From NCBI RefSeq assembly GCF_025370935.1, contig NC_133472.1:18904411-18968410 (forward strand): DNA of 64,000 bases. The letters run 5' to 3'. Below are positions 61,401-64,000 of the stretch, one piece after another. A program made the position numbers and the translations under genes. The notes beneath the pieces are model-generated. The model was not told the DNA's origin and ran no database searches. It saw only the letters and a list, made by a program, of their open reading frames with translations. Each line of letters starts with the position of its first letter. The stretch's first letter is position 1. The DNA is from Choristoneura fumiferana. Its lineage: Eukaryota > Arthropoda > Insecta > Lepidoptera > Tortricidae.

Positions 61401-63651
61401 TTTTTGACCCGTGAATTTTATATATTAGAAGATTTAAGGCCATCGTCTCTTGCCAACGTACGAGTAAAAACGAATTATGTGAGGTTTTTTTATATTACAT
61501 GCCTTGTCATGAACAAAATACTGTCTCTACTTGCTAATAATACAATATTATAGGTAAATTATTATAAACGCGTCTCATTATCTGCTTAAAATTATTTTGT
61601 TTAAGAATTGTAGGGTTATGAACGCTATCTATCTACTAACTCGTGTCTGTCGCCAATAGTCGCCATTAAGTCGGTATACGAAAATCACAACATCTGTTTC
61701 GTCAGGCGCTTGGAGCTGTTTATAAAAATAAATGAAAGGCAGTGGGCTATGGTTTGGAACATTCGAACAAAATGATTCATGTACCAGGGTGAACCTTTTA
61801 ATACTCAATTTCACTGTGATTTCCTTGACAAAAGTATGGCATGTCAACATGACATTATTAGCACAAAGTTTTCACTCTGGCACATGATTCAGTTTCCTCG
61901 ACTGTACATTCTGCCAGGCACTAAATATGTTGGGTGGCGCTCTTTACCGGCCCGGATAATACCGACATGGAAATACCAACCCTGGTTTTCGTGTACATGC
62001 ACATTGAAACTGTTATGAGGTTCAATGGGCGTGTACACGAAAAACAGGAACGATATTTCTATGTTGGTACTATCAGGGCCGGTAAAGAGTGTCACTCAAT
62101 ATACTTATCGTATTTGCGGCACGGTGATGTTGCAGCCAACATATTCACGCTACTGCGCGTGCCCGGCGTGCTCCTGGCGGCCATCAGCATCATGTGCACC
62201 AGCATGAGCATCGGCTTCCTGCAGGCCACCCTCGAGCCGCACCTGCGCCAGGTAACAAACCACAACAAGGAAAAATCATAAAGATTAACCCCCTGTTTCA
62301 CCATCCATTGATTAAATTTATCCATCAAATAAAATTAGTTAATGGGTATGGTGAAACAGCCCCTAAAGGTTCTGATAAACTTGAGCATTCATTCGTAATG
62401 GCATTCTAGCGAATGTGTACCTAAAAGTAACATTCGAAAAATATATCCTATTTATCTAAACTTAGGTACAGCTCCACAAACTCTACATCTTAGAGCGCCG
62501 ATCTTATAAATCGTTACCTTAGCACTGACACGTGAAGCATGGTGCGTGAACCGTTAAGCTAACGTTCGTTCAATATTTTCTTAACAATGACCCTGTAGTT
62601 CCGGAAAGATGAACAAAGCCATCATCAACAGCTTGAAGAAAAAGCCAAAGGGTACGTTTAGTTTGAACACTAATTTCCAAGTCTGCTCGGAAAACAGACA
62701 CCCTTAAGTAAGTTAAATGACTGTGACGTGCGATAACATGCTGTTTCGCAGGTGGTATAGGACCTTGTGCAAGATCCGCCCGGATTGCTACCACCATCTT
62801 GCTCGCTAATCCTGCCGTGAAGCAGCAGCGTTTGCACTGTTGCGTATCGGCGTGGAGAGTAAGACAGCCGGTGAAATTACTGGCACTTGAGGTATCCCAT
62901 CTTAGGCCTCTAGGTTGGCAACGCATCTGCAATCCCCCTGGTGTTGCAGGTGTCTACGGGCGGTTGTGATCTCTTACCATCAGGAGACCCACTTGCTCGT
63001 TTGCCATCCAGTCGAATAAAAACAAAACTACGCGATTTCATCCATCACAAAATCCGAGGACTAATAAACTAAAACTAACCCACGCTGAATTCACTCCACT
63101 CCAAATTACTGCTAAACCGAATAGTACAAATACTTAATAATATTTCCAATTTATAGTTCAAATTCTCGCCAATGATCCTGGGCGTGATGTTTGTGATAAA
63201 CGGCGGCGTATACGCAGCCTCGGCGCCGATGTGGGGCTGGCTGTGCGACCGGCCCTCCGTCAAGCCCAAATACGTCACCGTACTGGGCTGCCTCTTCATC
63301 GCCAGCGCCTTCATGCTCATCGGCCCATCTCCCTTCATCTACCACGAAACGTAATTATACCAGACCAGACTAGTTACTAACTTTGGACTTTGTTAAAAAA
63401 GCACTGTGAGTTGCAGTTGTTGCAGTGCGAGTGGTTTACCCACCTAGATAGAAACGTGGACCTAGAAAATGATTTATAATACTAATGCATCCTTTCATTA
63501 CTATCGTAGTTTGGGAAATGTAAACATACTTTATTTCATATCTTTACTGTTCCAGGATAGTGTGGGTAACTGTAGCCGGCTTGGTACTTCACGGGCTAGG
63601 CATCGGTAGTCAGCTCGTAGCTTCCTTCGCAGACGCCCTCGGTACCGCCAT
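49730..63651 (+). CDS. SLC18B1: MFS transporter, SLC18B1-like (7 exons seen; 3' end outside)
   Basis: Exons 49730-49840, 58726-58895, 59512-59659, 60904-61090, 62136-62251, 63157-63350 and 63556-63651 give 1022 nt, about 340 residues with no stop. All junctions are GT-AG and phase-consistent. TM1 ends in ALQAPFYPQEAEKK. TM2 and the following loop read SPLYGAHLNRLGPK, the MFS loop motif. TM4 contains FVIRMVEAMGNAA. The next helix has GLGLIVGPTLGG, the GPxxGG motif typical of antiporters. The second half repeats the fold (ApMWGWLCDR near residue 275). Vertebrate SLC18B1 is a vesicular polyamine exchanger of about 450 residues, so roughly 110 residues are missing past the window. Substrate here is inferred from family only. 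Introns hold many repeats; intron 1 is 8.9 kb. Confidence 0.88.
50285..50347. repeat. Perfect 25-bp hairpin in transporter intron 1
   Basis: The arms agtcctagttataattaaga (first 20 of 25 bases) and the exact complement at 50323-50347 are separated by 13 nt. There are no mismatches. Confidence 0.85.
50535..50636. repeat. 102-bp foldback MITE
   Basis: The ends are gcagggctactacgaaactc and gagtttcgtagtagccctgc, exact complements. It is the same family as 29644-29773. Confidence 0.8.
51505..51775 (+). mobile_element. tRNA-derived SINE, full-length-like copy
   Basis: The tRNA-like head has an A-box-like tggactagtggttagag and a B-box gagttcgattcccg. A body (tctcgggtcttgggtgttta) and the tail 'actaggtcaattggtgtgaa' follow. 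It is the most complete of five copies in the window. Confidence 0.8.
52370..52401. repeat. (GTCT)n microsatellite
   Basis: Seven or so tetranucleotide units sit inside a dispersed repeat copy (52340-52480). Confidence 0.85.
52815..52912 (-). mobile_element. Repeat 3' tail (reverse, family of 57847-58120)
   Basis: It reads ttattcgactggatggcaaa, then gtgggtctcctgatggtaag and caacaccaggggtattgcag, the reverse complement of the tail at 58020-58115. Confidence 0.75.
54940..55740. repeat. Tandem repeat, about 147-bp unit, six copies
   Basis: The landmark atcccgtggga recurs near 54943, 55076, 55223, 55381, 55528 and 55674. Each copy also has 'tagctgttagta', 'aagt(t/c)tctaataattatag' and 'gtgaaaatacaaat' variants. 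Copies 2 and 4, and copies 3 and 5, resemble each other more closely, so the real period may be a 295-bp dimer. The array ends in a (gtca)n stretch at 55793-55811. Confidence 0.8.
55870..56680 (-). mobile_element. Jockey/CR1-type LINE reverse-transcriptase fragment
   Basis: On the - strand an 88-codon ORF (56479-56213) reads MGVILDQRLTWHHHTESLMS then RVRKLIWVFTNLRNVATKRG, the conserved region after the RT palm. Flanking DNA on both sides looks like the rest of the decayed pol gene. Confidence 0.65.
57847..58120 (+). mobile_element. Dispersed repeat with poly(A)-like tail (copy 1)
   Basis: The copy runs from caggtggtaggaccttgtgc to tcgtttgccatccagtcaaa with an A-rich tail. A near-identical copy lies at 62749-63022, and 3' tails alone at 39460 and 52815. 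It lies in transporter intron 1. Confidence 0.8.
58286..58442. repeat. Foldback MITE, 157 bp (copy 1)
   Basis: The ends are acagtcaagaaaactgaatc and cattcagtttccttgactgt; inner gtaccagggtggaacctt is mirrored. A degenerate relative is at 61768-61907. Confidence 0.8.
59694..60570 (-). mobile_element. RTE-like LINE, 5'-truncated, in transporter intron 3
   Basis: Read on the - strand: HLRFADDIVIMAETLQDLQH (the RT catalytic FADD), then EYVYLGQTLQLGRNNSEKEA, VLPVMTYGAETWTF, LKWQWAGHISRRTDNRW, GVGRPHTRWSDDLRRLAGK and GEAYVQQWTKIGR. It ends at a (CAT)n run (59697-59722 on +). Two frameshifts break it, so it is dead. It is younger-looking than the other LINE copies. Confidence 0.88.
61261..61334. repeat. 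Hairpin, about 33-bp arms
   Basis: The arms aggtccgagaataggatgta and its complement (tacatcctattcttggacct) extend inward to catac/gtatg with few mismatches. It lies in transporter intron 4 inside a dispersed repeat. Confidence 0.8.
61768..61907. repeat. Foldback MITE (copy 2 of 58286-58442)
   Basis: It shares gtaccagggtg, atgtcaacatgacattatta-like core and 'gattcagtttcctcgactgt', but is more degraded than copy 1. Confidence 0.7.
61929..62100. repeat. Foldback MITE ending 36 bp before transporter exon 5
   Basis: The left arm 'tgggtggcgctctttaccgg' is mirrored by 'ggccggtaaagagtgtcact'; 'ttttcgtgtac' and 'gtacacgaaaa' pair inside. The + frame of exon 5 is open back through the element to 61934. 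Confidence 0.8.
62749..63022 (+). mobile_element. Dispersed repeat with poly(A)-like tail (copy 2)
   Basis: It is nearly identical by eye to 57847-58120. It ends about 135 bp before transporter exon 6. Confidence 0.8.
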
Positions 63652-63805
63652 GTAAGTAATAAAGTCAAAGTATCAATCGAAGAATATTTAAATAATAAAA
63701 CATGGAAAATATGAAAATCCAATGTTTATTACAAACGCAGCGCCATTGCAATGGCATCGATATTTTCTTTCCGTGCGTCGATAGCTATTACAGTTTGATT
63801 AATAC

Positions 63806-63923
63806 GAGTTAACACTTGACAGATGGGCGTGCCTTCAGTCAATTTTCAACTTTGACGTGATACGTACGATACGTCAAAGTTGAAAATTGACTGAAGGCAC
63901 GCCCACCTGTCAAGTGTTAACTC
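63806..63923. repeat. Near-perfect 118-bp palindrome
   Basis: Two 53-bp arms (starting gagttaacacttgacag) have a single mismatch, a 12-nt loop and no coding content. It lies in intron 7 of the transporter. Confidence 0.9.
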
Positions 63924-64000
63924 CAAGTAATCGTACTGTATAAGAGTTTACTCGTGACCACACAGCCGAATATACACGATCGAACTTCCGTGTAGGTACG

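Overview
The window is nuclear DNA of an insect, almost certainly a moth or butterfly. Introns and intergenic DNA are AT-rich, while the exons are short and GC-rich with GT-AG junctions. Most of the sequence is transposon debris of types familiar from Lepidoptera: RTE-like LINE tails ending in (ATG)n, tRNA-derived SINEs, many inverted-repeat MITEs, and the dispersed family beginning 'gccaagagcgtg'.

Five genes can be built exon by exon with intact frames. Four are paralogues of the takeout / haemolymph juvenile-hormone-binding-protein (JHBP) family of secreted lipid-ligand carriers. Three lie in tandem on the + strand: 2229-7481 (260 aa), 9628-14116 (263 aa) and 17643-21392 (250 aa). The fourth is convergent on the - strand, 40989 down to 22226 (259 aa). 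All have a signal peptide, two N-terminal cysteines ten residues apart, and the same intron phases (1, 2, 1, 1); the third gene has one extra phase-1 intron. The fifth gene (+, 49730 to beyond the window end) is a major-facilitator transporter most like SLC18B1; its first seven exons are present and the 3' end lies outside. At the left edge two short exon-like blocks (1-17 and 392-484) may be the end of another + strand gene.

Layout: 1-2228 possible upstream gene tail and repeats; 2229-21392 three tandem JHBP genes; 21393-22225 convergent 3' ends with poly(A) signals only about 30 bp apart; 22226-40989 fourth JHBP gene, with a 13.6 kb first intron full of transposons; 40990-49729 gene-free repeat-rich DNA; 49730-64000 the transporter, with an 8.9 kb first intron.

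The JHBP genes look like a local duplication cluster encoding secreted carriers of hydrophobic ligands. Nothing links them functionally to the transporter beyond proximity. I see no convincing undescribed gene system. The most interesting points are an extra intron in one paralogue made largely of transposon sequence, transposons sitting within tens of bases of several splice sites, foldback elements carrying a GC-rich coding-like segment, and a very young 118 bp near-perfect hairpin in a transporter intron.
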